Below, in pieces: positions 1 to 10,460 of a stretch of DNA of 53,583 nt. The first letter of the stretch is position 1. Every line of letters starts with the position of its first letter. The notes under the pieces were generated by a model. It searched no databases, was not told the DNA's origin, and worked only from the letters and a program-made list of their open reading frames with translations. The position numbers were made by a program, and so were the translations under genes. Source of the DNA: Sphingomonas sp. (lineage in GTDB: Bacteria > Pseudomonadota > Alphaproteobacteria > Sphingomonadales > Sphingomonadaceae); contig JAFIGU010000083.1 in the NCBI GenBank assembly GCA_017849555.1, positions 1-53,583 on the forward strand, read 5' to 3'.

Positions 1-201
1 GACCGCGGCGATCGCGGCCCGCGCCGTGACGGCGGCGACCGTGGTGACCGCGGCGGCGATCGCGGTGGACGCGGCGGCGACCGTGGCGACCGTGGCCCGC
101 GCCGCGACCGCGGCCCGCGCCGCGAGCGCAGCGAAGGCGGCAAGGACGAGGGCTCGGCGCCCGACTTCGCCCCCGCCTTCCTGACCGGCGACCGCGACTG
201 A
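1..201 (+). CDS. C-terminal tail of an Arg/Gly/Asp-rich, probably RNA-binding protein (partial)
   Basis: Frame 1 is open from the window edge to a TGA at 199-201, so only the last 66 residues are present. The tail is made of tandem DRG, RGG, RGD and GPRR units and then turns acidic and hydrophobic (APDFAPAFLTGD) before the stop. Such tails occur at the C-termini of bacterial DEAD-box helicases, rRNA pseudouridine synthases and DUF4167-type RNA-associated proteins. No catalytic domain lies inside the window, so the family cannot be named. A strong intrinsic terminator follows at 234-266, which supports a real gene end here. Confidence 0.75.
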   Translation, partial: DRGDRGPRRDGGDRGDRGGDRGGRGGDRGDRGPRRDRGPRRERSEGGKDEGSAPDFAPAFLTGDRD

Positions 202-233
202 TCGCAGCGCCGCTCAACGGAGCAAAAGGAAGG

Positions 234-266
234 GCCCCGGCAGCGATGCCGGGGCTTTTTCTTTTT
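234..266 (+). terminator. Intrinsic terminator of the RG-rich gene
   Basis: A perfect 9-bp stem (234-242 with 247-255) closed by a GCGA tetraloop is followed by a run of T broken by a single C (256-265). It lies 33 bp after the stop codon on the same strand. This is a textbook Rho-independent terminator. Confidence 0.9.
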
Positions 267-316
267 GGGGCGTCGATCGCCCGCACCATCGTCCCCCACC
301 CGCCCCGCTTTCCCTC

Positions 317-412
317 CGTCATCCCCGCGAAGGCGGGGGGATCCATTCGCGCAGTTGGTGGAAAGAGCCGCTCCACCAGCCACAATGGATTCCCGCCTTC
401 GCGGGAATGACG
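317..412. repeat. REP-like inverted repeat, family A
   Basis: The two arms are imperfect reverse complements. The left arm reads CGTCATCCCCGCGAAGGCGG then ATCCATT; the right arm is AATGGATTCCCGCC then TTCGCGGGAATGACG. About 45 bp of unrelated sequence separates them. The same arms recur at 2611-2704. The element lies between a terminator and the start of the methyltransferase gene. It is a palindromic intergenic repeat of the type common in sphingomonads, not a gene. Confidence 0.85.
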
Positions 413-520
413 GGGGGAAAGGAAGCGGAGTCGCCGCCCCCACCGCAATGTGGTAAATTTCGGCCCATAGGGTCGCCGCACAAGGAGAATCGAGCACACG
501 CAAACCGAGAGGAGAGAATC

Positions 521-1582
521 ATGCCGGCGTCGTTCGATGAGGCGAAGCTCCACGCCTTCGTAGGCAAGATGTTGGGCGATCTGGGCGGCGCGATGAGCGT
601 GCCGACCGTGCGGCTGGGATTCCGCCTGGGGCTGTTCGATGCGCTCGCCGAAGGCCCCGCCACCGCGCCCGAACTCGCGCGGCGTGCCGGCGGGCTGCAT
701 GAGCGCTATGTCCGCGAATGGGCACTCGCGCAGAGCGCCAACGGCTATATCGATTTCGACCCCGCGACCGACAGCTTCAGCCTCTCGCCCGAACAGGCAA
801 TGGTCTTCCAGCATCGCGACAGCCCGGTCTATCTCGCCGGCGCGTTCGAGCTGGTCGCGGCGATGATCGAGGCCGAGGCCAAGGTCGAGGAATGTTTCCG
901 CAACGGCCGCGGGGTGCGCTGGGGCGACCACGCGGGATGCCTGTTCTGCGCGACCGGCGCCTTCTTCCGGCCGGGCTATGTCAACAATATCGTCCAATCG
1001 TGGCTCCCCGCGCTCGACGGCGTCGAGGCCAAGCTGCGCAGCGGGGCGAAGGTGGCGGACGTCGGATGCGGGGTCGGCTTCTCCACGCTGCTGATGGCGC
1101 AGGCCTATCCCGACAGCACCTTCGTCGGGTATGACTTCCATGCCCCGTCGATCGAGGAGGCACGGCGCCACGCGGTCGCGCACGGGCTGCACGAGCGGGT
1201 GCGGTTCGAGGTCGCGACCGCGAAAGATATCGCCGAGCGCGATTTCGATCTCGTCACGATGTACGATTGCCTCCACGACATGGGCGACCCGCGCGGGTGC
1301 GCCGCGCATATGCGTCGGATCCTCGCCCCCGGCGGGAGCTGGATGATCGTCGAGCCGATCGCGGGGGACCGGCCGGCGCAGAATTTCAACCCGGTCGGGC
1401 GGCTCTATTACAACGCTTCGACGATGATTTGCGTGCCGACCTCGCTCGATCAGGAGGTGGGCGAAGGGCTCGGCGCGCAGGCGGGCGAGGCGAAGCTGTC
1501 AGCAATCGTCCGCGAGGGCGGGTTCGCGGAGGTGCGCCGCGCAACCGAAGGGCCCTTCAATATGGTGCTGGAGGCGCGGTAA
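521..1582 (+). CDS. SAM-dependent class I methyltransferase with N-terminal winged-helix domain
   Basis: The predicted protein has 353 residues. The ATG at 521 is preceded by GAGAGGAGAGAA, a good ribosome binding site; an in-frame start at 407 would run through the repeat and is rejected. Residues ~20-80 resemble the winged-helix dimerisation domain of O-methyltransferase-type enzymes. Residues ~177-190 carry SAM motif I (VADVGCGVGFSTLL), followed by an acidic residue in FVGYDFH and the motif IV/post-I segment DLVTMYDCLHDMGDP. The layout matches the Rv2258c-like family of methyltransferases, whose substrates are mostly unknown. It is monocistronic, facing a class II aldolase gene across a REP-like repeat. 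The fold is confident; no substrate can be inferred. Confidence 0.85.
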   Translation: MPASFDEAKLHAFVGKMLGDLGGAMSVPTVRLGFRLGLFDALAEGPATAPELARRAGGLHERYVREWALAQSANGYIDFDPATDSFSLSPEQAMVFQHRDSPVYLAGAFELVAAMIEAEAKVEECFRNGRGVRWGDHAGCLFCATGAFFRPGYVNNIVQSWLPALDGVEAKLRSGAKVADVGCGVGFSTLLMAQAYPDSTFVGYDFHAPSIEEARRHAVAHGLHERVRFEVATAKDIAERDFDLVTMYDCLHDMGDPRGCAAHMRRILAPGGSWMIVEPIAGDRPAQNFNPVGRLYYNASTMICVPTSLDQEVGEGLGAQAGEAKLSAIVREGGFAEVRRATEGPFNMVLEAR

Positions 1583-1622
1583 ACCTTCTGGTTCCGGCTT
1601 CGCGAGAATGGCGATTCCCTCG

Positions 1623-1710
1623 CCCCGTTCGGGCTGAGCTTGTCGAAGCCCTGCACTTTTCTTCCGCGGAAGAAGGACAGCCTTTCGACAAGCTCAGGGC
1701 GAACAGGGGG
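1623..1710. repeat. REP-like inverted repeat, family B
   Basis: The arms are GTTCGGGCTGAGCTTGTCGA and its near reverse complement TTCGACAAGCTCAGGGCGAAC, flanked by C- and G-runs. The element sits between two convergent genes (stops at 1582 and 1731) and may also act as a bidirectional hairpin terminator. Copies occur at 33560-33641 and, as one arm, at the window end. Confidence 0.85.
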
Positions 1711-1730
1711 TTGAGTTGCGTGCCCCTCCC

Positions 1731-2504
1731 CTATTCCCGATAGCTCGGGTCGATCCGGTCGAGCTTGCGCAGCAGTGCGGGCCAGGCGAGCCGCTCGGCG
1801 AGCATCCCCATCCCCTTGGGGGCGGATTGGCGCGCGACCTTGTCCTCGACCCCCTGCGGCGGATTGTTGAGATGTTCCTTCCCCGCCGACAGCATCAGCA
1901 CCTGCGCCTCGCAGGCGCGCTCGAGGAAATAGAGCCGCAGGAAGCACGCGCCGACGCTGTCCCCCACCGCGAGCGTGCCGTGGTTGCGCAGGATCATCGC
2001 ATGCTTGTCGCCCATATCGGCGACGAGCCGCTCGCGTTCCTCCAGATCGGTCGCGATCCCCTCATAGTCATGATAGGCGATGTCGTGCCCCGCGATCATC
2101 GAGGTCTGGGTGTGCGGCAGCAGCCCGAATTCCATCGCCGAGACCGCCTGGCCGTGCGGGGTGTGGAGATGCATCACCGCATTGGCGTCCTCGCGCGCCA
2201 TATGCAGCGCCGAGTGGATCGTGAACCCCGCGGGGTTGACCGGATGCGTCGTCGCGCCGACCGGATTGCCCTCGACATCGATCTTGACCAGCGACGAGGC
2301 GGTGATCTCCTCGAACATCATGTCATAGGGGTTGATCAGGAAATGATGCTCGGGGCCCGGCACCCGCGCCGAAAGATGGGTGAAGATCAGATCGTCCCAC
2401 CCGTAGAGCGCGACCAGCCGATAGGCCGCCGCGAGATCGACCCGCGCCTCCCATTCGCCAGGGACGTAGTTCGGCTTGCTCTCGACGGACGCCAGCGTGG
2501 CCAT
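1731..2504 (-). CDS. Class II aldolase/adducin family protein
   Basis: The predicted protein has 257 residues. The start at 2504 is chosen because GGAGAGCGACTC precedes that ATG; nine further codons upstream are open but lack a ribosome binding site. The family typically performs Zn-dependent retro-aldol cleavage of sugar phosphates, or related decarboxylation, in the cytoplasm. Visible metal-site signatures are HLHTPHG in the middle of the protein and the later RNHGTLAVGDS segment with its conserved His. The length fits the family. Many alphaproteobacterial members are annotated only as class II aldolase/adducin, and no neighbouring pathway gene identifies the substrate. It is transcribed divergently from clpB. 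Confidence 0.88.
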   Translation of the reverse strand: MATLASVESKPNYVPGEWEARVDLAAAYRLVALYGWDDLIFTHLSARVPGPEHHFLINPYDMMFEEITASSLVKIDVEGNPVGATTHPVNPAGFTIHSALHMAREDANAVMHLHTPHGQAVSAMEFGLLPHTQTSMIAGHDIAYHDYEGIATDLEERERLVADMGDKHAMILRNHGTLAVGDSVGACFLRLYFLERACEAQVLMLSAGKEHLNNPPQGVEDKVARQSAPKGMGMLAERLAWPALLRKLDRIDPSYRE

Positions 2505-2610
2505 GAGTCGCTCTCCTGTTTCGATTTGCAACGCATATAGCCCTGATCCGTTGCCGACTCCATCATGCTATCTGACTTGGATGTGCGGCCTTCGTGCACC
2601 TTCTCCCCGC

Positions 2611-2704
2611 CGTCATTCCCGCGAAGGCGGGAATCCATTCGCGCAGGTCATGGAAAGAATCGCGAGGCCAGCCGGAATGGATTCCCGCCTTCGCGGGAAT
2701 GACG
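2611..2704. repeat. REP-like inverted repeat, family A
   Basis: The arms are CGTCATTCCCGCGAAGGCGG then GAATCCATTC, and GGAATGGATTCCCGCC then TTCGCGGGAATGACG. It lies in the divergent aldolase/clpB intergenic region, upstream of the likely clpB promoter. If translated on the + strand it would prepend a spurious peptide ([18 protein letters not shown]) to ClpB, which explains the false long frame. Confidence 0.88.
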
Positions 2705-2735
2705 AGAGAGTATTCGGAATTCCAACCCGCCGCCC

Positions 2736-2760
2736 CTTGTGTGGCAAAAATGCCACATTA
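2736..2760 (+). promoter_or_regulatory. Possible heat-shock promoter with embedded palindrome upstream of clpB
   Basis: CTTG at 2736-2739 and CCACATTA at 2753-2760 resemble the -35 and -10 boxes of an RpoH-type promoter, about 30 bp before the clpB start. Between and overlapping them is a perfect inverted repeat, TGTGGCA-AAAA-TGCCACA (2740-2757). ClpB is normally RpoH-controlled, so the location is sensible, but the spacing is not ideal and the palindrome might instead be an operator or part of an ordinary promoter. Confidence 0.4.
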
Positions 2761-2788
2761 CATCCTCGGGCATCTCAAGGGGAGCAAT

Positions 2789-5368
<2,580 letters not shown>

Positions 5369-5389
5369 CGATAGTGTGACACGTAAACC

Positions 5390-5427
5390 ACGGCGTCGCG
5401 TCAACTTTCTGGCGCGGCGCCGTTTCC
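5390..5427 (+). terminator. Probable clpB terminator
   Basis: A stem of about 11 bp (5390-5400 with 5413-5423, one G-T wobble) lies 21 bp after the clpB stop and is followed by TTCCC. The T tract is weak, so confidence is moderate. Confidence 0.5.
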
Positions 5428-5536
5428 CATTGCGACAGCAAGGCTACCGGGTTTAGCCGATCCCTCATGCGGCCTCTCACATCGTACGGCCGCACTAAGC
5501 GTATCACGGCCGCAGCGCCGTAGAGGGGTTATACAT

Positions 5537-8488
5537 ATGCAATTCCATGCGAAGAGGCGTGTGCTTGCTTCGGCTTTGATCCTCGGATCGAGCTTGATCG
5601 CGATGCAGGCGCATGCACAGGACACGACGCAGCCCGCGCCGTCCGCCACGCAGCCGGCGGACGAGACCGCCGACGTCGTCGTCACCGGTTCGCGTATCGC
5701 GCGGCCCGAACTGCAGGCTTCGGTGCCGATCCAGAGCGTCAGCCTCGAGCGGATCCAGCAGACCGGCGCGGCGAACATCCAGGACGTGCTCGCCACGCTG
5801 CCGCAGGTCGGCCAGAACTTCAGCCGCACGAGCTCGAACTTCTCGACCACCGGCAACGGCCAGGCGACCGTCAACCTGCGCAACCTCGGTTCGTCGCGCA
5901 CGCTGGTCCTGATCGACGGCCGCCGCTCGGTCGGCATCGCCGGCACCTCGGCGGTCGACATCAACAACATCCCGACCGACCTGGTCGAGCGCGTCGACGT
6001 CGTGACCGGCGGCGCCTCGGCGGTTTACGGTTCGGAAGCGGTTGCGGGCGTCGTCAACTTCGTCCTCAAGGACAAGTTCGAGGGCCTGTCGGTCCGCGGC
6101 CAGAACACGATCTCCGACAAGGGCGATGCCGGGCGTCAGTACGTCTCGGTCACCGGCGGCAAGTCGTTCAGCGACGGGCGCGGCCATGTCGTCGCGAACT
6201 TCAGCTACGACGACGACCACGGCCTGCGTTCGCGCAACCGCAGCTTCTCGGCGAACGATTTCCCGGCGCGCAGTTCCTATGCGGCGCAGGGCCTGTTCGA
6301 CGTCAGCAATGCCGATCAGACGGCGTTCTCCGCCACCAGCGGCCGCACCTTCACTTTCACCCCGAACAATACGTTGAAGGGTTATCAGGGCGCCAACATC
6401 GACGGCTACAACCGCGATCACGATCGTTACCTGTCGGTGCCGGTCGAGCGCTACATGGGCACGTTGCTGGCGAACTACGATTTCTCCGACGCGTTCAAGG
6501 TCTATTTCCAGGGCCAATATGCGCGCACCAACTCGAGCTCGTCGCTCGAGCCGTCGGCGATCGCCAACAGCGGGCCGGGCGCCGCGCTGAACTTCGACGG
6601 TTCGGCTTATGCCGGCATCCCGATCACCAGCCCCTATGTTCCGGACGCGATCCGTCAGGCCGCGATCGCGAACGGCGTCAACGTGATCCAGTTCCGCCGT
6701 CGGTCGAACGACATCTTCAGCCGCAGCAACAACAACAACCGCGATTACTGGCGCGGCGTGCTGGGCGTGAAGGGTGACATCACGAGCGACAGCAAGTGGA
6801 AGTACGATCTGTACTACGAACACTCGCAGACGCGCGACCACACCTATTCGCAGTCGATCTACATGCCGAACTACGGCGCGGCGCTGAGCAACGAGATCGG
6901 CCCGAACGGCCAGGTGCAGTGCAGCGACCCGGCGGCACGTGCGGCGGGCTGCGTCCCGATGAACATCTTCGGCTATAACACCGTCTCCGCGGCCGCCTCG
7001 AAGTTCCTGCAGACCTACACCGGGCCGACCCAGACGATCGCGCTCGATGGCGGCGGTTCGGTCAATGTCGTCAACGGCCAGAACGTGCTGTACGATTATC
7101 TGGCGAACGTGAAGCAGGACGTGATTTCGGGCAGCGTCACCGGCGAACTGTTCTCGCTGTGGGGCAAGCCGATCTCGATCGCGTTCGGTGGCGAATATCG
7201 TCACGAAAAGAGCTCGGAAGTGTTCGATCCGTTCACCCAGGCGGGTCTCAGCGCGGGCAACCAGCTGTCGAACACCAAGGGCAAGTTCAACGTGAAGGAA
7301 GCGTTCGTCGAAATCGACGCGCCGATCGTCGAGGACCGTCCGGGCCTCTACTATCTCGGCCTCGAAGGCGCCGCACGCTACGCCGATTATTCGACGATCG
7401 GCGGGATCTGGAGCTTCAAGGGCGGCGCAACCTACGCCCCGGTTCCCGATGTCCGCTTCCGGGGAGTCTATGCCCGCGCGACGCGTGCGCCGAACATCAG
7501 CGAGCTGTTCTCGGCGCAGAGCCAGACCTTCCTCGCCGTCTCCGACCCGTGCGATCAGGGCGGCGGCACGAGCAACGATGGCACGCCGACCCGTCCGCTT
7601 CCGGCCGGCTGCAGCGCGATCCCGGGCGTCGCCAACACCGTCGCCAATCGCGGCAGCTTCACCTATACGCTGGCGCAGCGGCAGACGATCGACGGCCTGG
7701 TCGGCGGCAACCCGAACCTGAAGGCCGAAACCGCCGACACGATCACCGCTGGCGTGGTGTTCACGCCGCGGGCCATTCGCAACCTCAGCCTGACGGTGGA
7801 TTATTACCACATCAAGGTGAAGAACGCGATCGGCATCATCGGTCAGCAGACCTCGATCGACGAGTGCTTCACCGGCGGCAATCCGTTGTTCTGCAACAAC
7901 GTCGTTCGCGATTCCGGCGGGTTCATTACCCGCGTCAACGCGATCAACCTGAATACCGGTTCGTATCTGGTCTCCGGTCTGGATATCCAGGGCCGTTATT
8001 CGGTGCCGATTACGGGCGAGTGGAAGCTCGACATGGACGTGATGTACAACCATCGCTTCAAGCAGGAGCAGACGCCGTTCCCGGGTGGTCCGGTGCAGGA
8101 CGAGCTCGGCCAGGCCGATTGCTATAACTGCGGCCGCCTCGGCTCGGGCTTCAAGGACCACGTCGTCGGTAACTTCACGCTGGGTAGCAGCAACTTCCAG
8201 TTCAACTACCGCGTCGAATACCTCGGCCCGCTGTGGGATACACTGCCGTCGCAGACCGATGTAGCAACCCGCATTCCGGCTTACTGGTATCACAATATCC
8301 AGGGCAAGTTCCTGGTTGGCGATACTCGCAAGATGGAACTCTACGTCGGCGTGAACAACCTGTTCGACAAGAAGCCGCCGTTCTTCGGTGACACGAACAC
8401 GGTCAGCTGGCCCGGTACCAACACTATTGCCAATACTTACGATCTGTACGGCCGCATGATCTATGCGGGTGCGACGTTCAAGTTCTGA
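5537..8488 (+). CDS. TonB-dependent outer-membrane receptor
   Basis: The predicted protein has 983 residues, starting at ATG 5537 after AGAGGGG. An N-terminal Sec signal is visible (positive MQFHAKRR, hydrophobic core, cleavage near QAHAQ at ~28). The segment ADVVVTGSRI is the usual start of the plug region. It is followed by plug features LRNLGSSRTLVLIDGRR and VERVDVVTGGASAVYGSEAV, the barrel signature RATRAPNISELF, and a terminal FKF that fits the BAM-recognised C-terminal Phe rule. These receptors import large or scarce ligands using TonB-ExbBD energy; the ligand is unknown. It differs clearly from the two paralogous receptors at 13.7-20.9 kb. A strong terminator follows at once, so it is probably transcribed alone. 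Upstream, CGGCCGCA occurs twice between 5480 and 5520. Confidence 0.95.
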   Translation: MQFHAKRRVLASALILGSSLIAMQAHAQDTTQPAPSATQPADETADVVVTGSRIARPELQASVPIQSVSLERIQQTGAANIQDVLATLPQVGQNFSRTSSNFSTTGNGQATVNLRNLGSSRTLVLIDGRRSVGIAGTSAVDINNIPTDLVERVDVVTGGASAVYGSEAVAGVVNFVLKDKFEGLSVRGQNTISDKGDAGRQYVSVTGGKSFSDGRGHVVANFSYDDDHGLRSRNRSFSANDFPARSSYAAQGLFDVSNADQTAFSATSGRTFTFTPNNTLKGYQGANIDGYNRDHDRYLSVPVERYMGTLLANYDFSDAFKVYFQGQYARTNSSSSLEPSAIANSGPGAALNFDGSAYAGIPITSPYVPDAIRQAAIANGVNVIQFRRRSNDIFSRSNNNNRDYWRGVLGVKGDITSDSKWKYDLYYEHSQTRDHTYSQSIYMPNYGAALSNEIGPNGQVQCSDPAARAAGCVPMNIFGYNTVSAAASKFLQTYTGPTQTIALDGGGSVNVVNGQNVLYDYLANVKQDVISGSVTGELFSLWGKPISIAFGGEYRHEKSSEVFDPFTQAGLSAGNQLSNTKGKFNVKEAFVEIDAPIVEDRPGLYYLGLEGAARYADYSTIGGIWSFKGGATYAPVPDVRFRGVYARATRAPNISELFSAQSQTFLAVSDPCDQGGGTSNDGTPTRPLPAGCSAIPGVANTVANRGSFTYTLAQRQTIDGLVGGNPNLKAETADTITAGVVFTPRAIRNLSLTVDYYHIKVKNAIGIIGQQTSIDECFTGGNPLFCNNVVRDSGGFITRVNAINLNTGSYLVSGLDIQGRYSVPITGEWKLDMDVMYNHRFKQEQTPFPGGPVQDELGQADCYNCGRLGSGFKDHVVGNFTLGSSNFQFNYRVEYLGPLWDTLPSQTDVATRIPAYWYHNIQGKFLVGDTRKMELYVGVNNLFDKKPPFFGDTNTVSWPGTNTIANTYDLYGRMIYAGATFKF

Positions 8489-8512
8489 TAACGACGGTAA
8501 CAACCTAATGAC

Positions 8513-8549
8513 GGGCGGCTGTTCAACGAACGGCCGCCCTTTTCTTTTG
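8513..8549 (+). terminator. Intrinsic terminator of the TonB-dependent receptor gene
   Basis: A 12-bp stem (GGGCGGC-T-GTTC with GAAC-G-GCCGCCC, one T-G wobble) has a 3-nt loop and is followed by TTTTCTTTT. It sits 24 bp after the stop and also separates this gene from the convergent oxygenase gene. Confidence 0.9.
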
Positions 8550-8590
8550 CCTCCGGGGTCGCTGTCAGGCGCCCGAGCCGCGCGGCACCG

Positions 8591-10102
8591 TCAGATCGGC
8601 GGCAACACGTCGAACGCGACGGTCAGCCGCTCACCTGCCGGAAACGGCACCGTGCCGTGCCACATCGTCGACGGAAACAGCACCAACCGGCCGGGCTTGG
8701 GCTCGATCATGCGCGTCGGCGGCAGATCGAGGCCGAGCGCTGCCTGCGGGCTGCCGATCGTCAGCCAGCCGGCGTGCGCGCCGCCATCCGGGGGCGCTTC
8801 GGGCAACGCAACGTAAAGAGCGGAACTGATCCAGCCTTGCGGGTGAACGTGGTTGACGTGATGCCCCTGCCCCACCAGCCGCACCGACCACGAGCCCGCG
8901 AAGCGCGGTGCGCGGTCGCGCCGCTTCGACAAGGTGGGGTGACGCGCATCCGGCGGCGGCAATTGCGCGACATGCTGCGCGACCGCCTCGACCACCGCCG
9001 CGCGCAGGGCGCGAATTTCGGGATCGATACGCGCGAAGAGCGGGCCGTCGGTCTGCGTGCCGCCGCGGACCGACTGATCGAGATGCGCGCCCCGCGCGCG
9101 ATGTATGCCGCGCAAGACCTCGGCGACGCGCTCGAGCGACGGCAGCCGATCGGCAAGGTCGACCACCGAAACGAGCCGCGGATCACCCTCAAGCCAGGCC
9201 AGCCGCGGATCGCCGGTCAACCGCCACGTAATCGCCGCATAAGGCCACATCGCACCGTCGGCAGCCTCGGGCCCGACTTCGACCAACTTGCTTGCCTCAT
9301 CGAGCCGGGCCGCGCGAAGCAAGTGCCGTACCCGCCACACCGCCATTCCGGGCGCAGTGCGAACATGCGGCAATGCATAGAGACGCTCGGCGCCGGCGAG
9401 ATCGCCGGTCTCGCCCCGCGCGATCGCCTCCTGCGCATCGAGATCGGGGTTGGGACCGAGCGCGGCACGCGCGCGCGCGATCGTCGCGAGCGCCGCGCGA
9501 TAGTCTTCGCCGCGAATGTGCAGCGCCACCAGCCCATGCCACAATGGCGGATGACGCGGCGCAACGGCCAGCGCGCGATCATAGGAAGCGAATGCATGGG
9601 CGCGATCGCCGGCGAGCGCGCGCAATTGCGCGATCGTATCATGGCCTTCGATCCAGCCCGGATTGGCCGCGACGACCGGCTCCAACCCCCCGATCGCGGC
9701 CTCGATCTCGCCGACCGCGAAGCGCGCCGCGGCCTCGCCCAGCAGGACGCCCGCGTCGTTAGGCGCCAGTTGCCGGGCGCGCGCAAACAGCGCGACCGCC
9801 GGCGCCCCGGCTTCCATCGCGACGCGGGCGTGGCCGTGCGCGATACCGGCATCGCCGGGGGCATTGGCAACCGCCCGTTCGAATGCAGCGAGCGCGACAT
9901 CATGCCGTTCGAGCGCGCGCGCGAGCAAACCGCTCCATTGCCACAATAACGGATTGCGGCCCGCCTGCCGCGCGGCAGGCAGCAGGCGATCGAGCGCCCG
10001 CTCCTCCTCTCCTTCCGCCATCGCCGCACGCGCGAGATCATCCAGCGCGTCCGGATCCGCGGGTGCGGCAGTGACTGCGGCAAGCGCCTCGGCGAAGGTC
10101 AT
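8591..10102 (-). CDS. TPR protein with C-terminal 2OG-Fe(II) oxygenase-like domain
   Basis: The predicted protein has 503 residues. The first ~320 residues form TPR-like helical repeats (for example LLWQWSGLLARALERHDVALAAFERAVANAP). The last ~100 residues look like a double-stranded beta-helix oxygenase: HHVNHVHPQGW near residue 410 supplies the iron-binding His and neighbours, SSALYVALP is a core strand, and FPSTMWHGTVPF with downstream R gives the distal His and a 2-oxoglutarate Arg candidate. The same His-rich motif recurs in the protein at 49830. The family (TIGR02466/putative 2OG-Fe(II) oxygenase) is uncharacterised. It closes a minus-strand run with a small secreted protein, an Asp/Asn-hydroxylase-like protein and a sulfotransferase. 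A protein or peptide substrate held by the TPRs is inference. Confidence 0.85.
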   Translation of the reverse strand: MTFAEALAAVTAAPADPDALDDLARAAMAEGEEERALDRLLPAARQAGRNPLLWQWSGLLARALERHDVALAAFERAVANAPGDAGIAHGHARVAMEAGAPAVALFARARQLAPNDAGVLLGEAAARFAVGEIEAAIGGLEPVVAANPGWIEGHDTIAQLRALAGDRAHAFASYDRALAVAPRHPPLWHGLVALHIRGEDYRAALATIARARAALGPNPDLDAQEAIARGETGDLAGAERLYALPHVRTAPGMAVWRVRHLLRAARLDEASKLVEVGPEAADGAMWPYAAITWRLTGDPRLAWLEGDPRLVSVVDLADRLPSLERVAEVLRGIHRARGAHLDQSVRGGTQTDGPLFARIDPEIRALRAAVVEAVAQHVAQLPPPDARHPTLSKRRDRAPRFAGSWSVRLVGQGHHVNHVHPQGWISSALYVALPEAPPDGGAHAGWLTIGSPQAALGLDLPPTRMIEPKPGRLVLFPSTMWHGTVPFPAGERLTVAFDVLPPI

Positions 10103-10124
10103 CCGCGACGGCGCCGGGCGACGA

Positions 10125-10382
10125 TCAGCAGCCCGCGCCCTTCTGGCACGAATTGACCTGCGACCGCTCGATCATCTGGCGCTCCTGACGATATTTATCG
10201 TCCCATTGCGCCCGCGTCAGGCATATCCGTTTTCCGCCAAGCCGGCTGCCGAGCACCGGCTGGTCCTCGCAGATCAGCCGGTTGGGATCCGCCTTCGGAC
10301 GGGGCTTGGCGTCATCCGCCAATGCGGGGGCCGCGCTGCCAATAAGCGCAGTAAGTACAATTGCGTAACGAAGCGAACGCAT
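10125..10382 (-). CDS. Small secreted four-cysteine protein of unknown function
   Basis: The predicted protein has 85 residues. A signal peptide is clear (MRSLRYAIVLTALIGSAAPALA then DD). The mature part has four Cys and a segment GSRLGGKRICLTRAQWDD that looks like a short conserved family motif; proteins with a GSRL...C.T..QW core are, from memory, frequent unnamed exported proteins of sphingomonads. The Cys residues could form two periplasmic disulfides. It lies 22 bp before the TPR-oxygenase gene and 78 bp after the hydroxylase-like gene on the same strand, so it is probably co-transcribed. No function can be assigned. Confidence 0.75.
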   Translation of the reverse strand: MRSLRYAIVLTALIGSAAPALADDAKPRPKADPNRLICEDQPVLGSRLGGKRICLTRAQWDDKYRQERQMIERSQVNSCQKGAGC

Positions 10383-10460
10383 ATGCGGTATCTTTCGAAG
10401 TCCCTGCGGATTTGATAGCGCGATTCGGTTACCCGCGCAAAGCGGTTCGCGGGGTGTTCG

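Noticed and set aside
1..201. A tandem DNA repeat or CRISPR-like array at the window start
   Set aside because: The periodicity comes from codons for DRG/RGG units within an open frame ending in a proper stop and terminator.
407..520. Upstream extension of the methyltransferase
   Set aside because: It runs from a repeat, lacks a ribosome binding site, and the ATG at 521 has a strong one.
2594..2788. N-terminal extension of clpB
   Set aside because: The extra 65 residues are a translated REP repeat and promoter region; ClpB proteins start at MNLEKF-like sequence and a good ribosome binding site is at 2777-2784.
5504..8503. A 999-codon open frame antisense to the TonB-dependent receptor
   Set aside because: It mirrors the receptor gene, has Arg/Asp/Val-rich composition typical of reverse-complement GC-rich coding DNA, and no recognisable domain or ribosome binding site.
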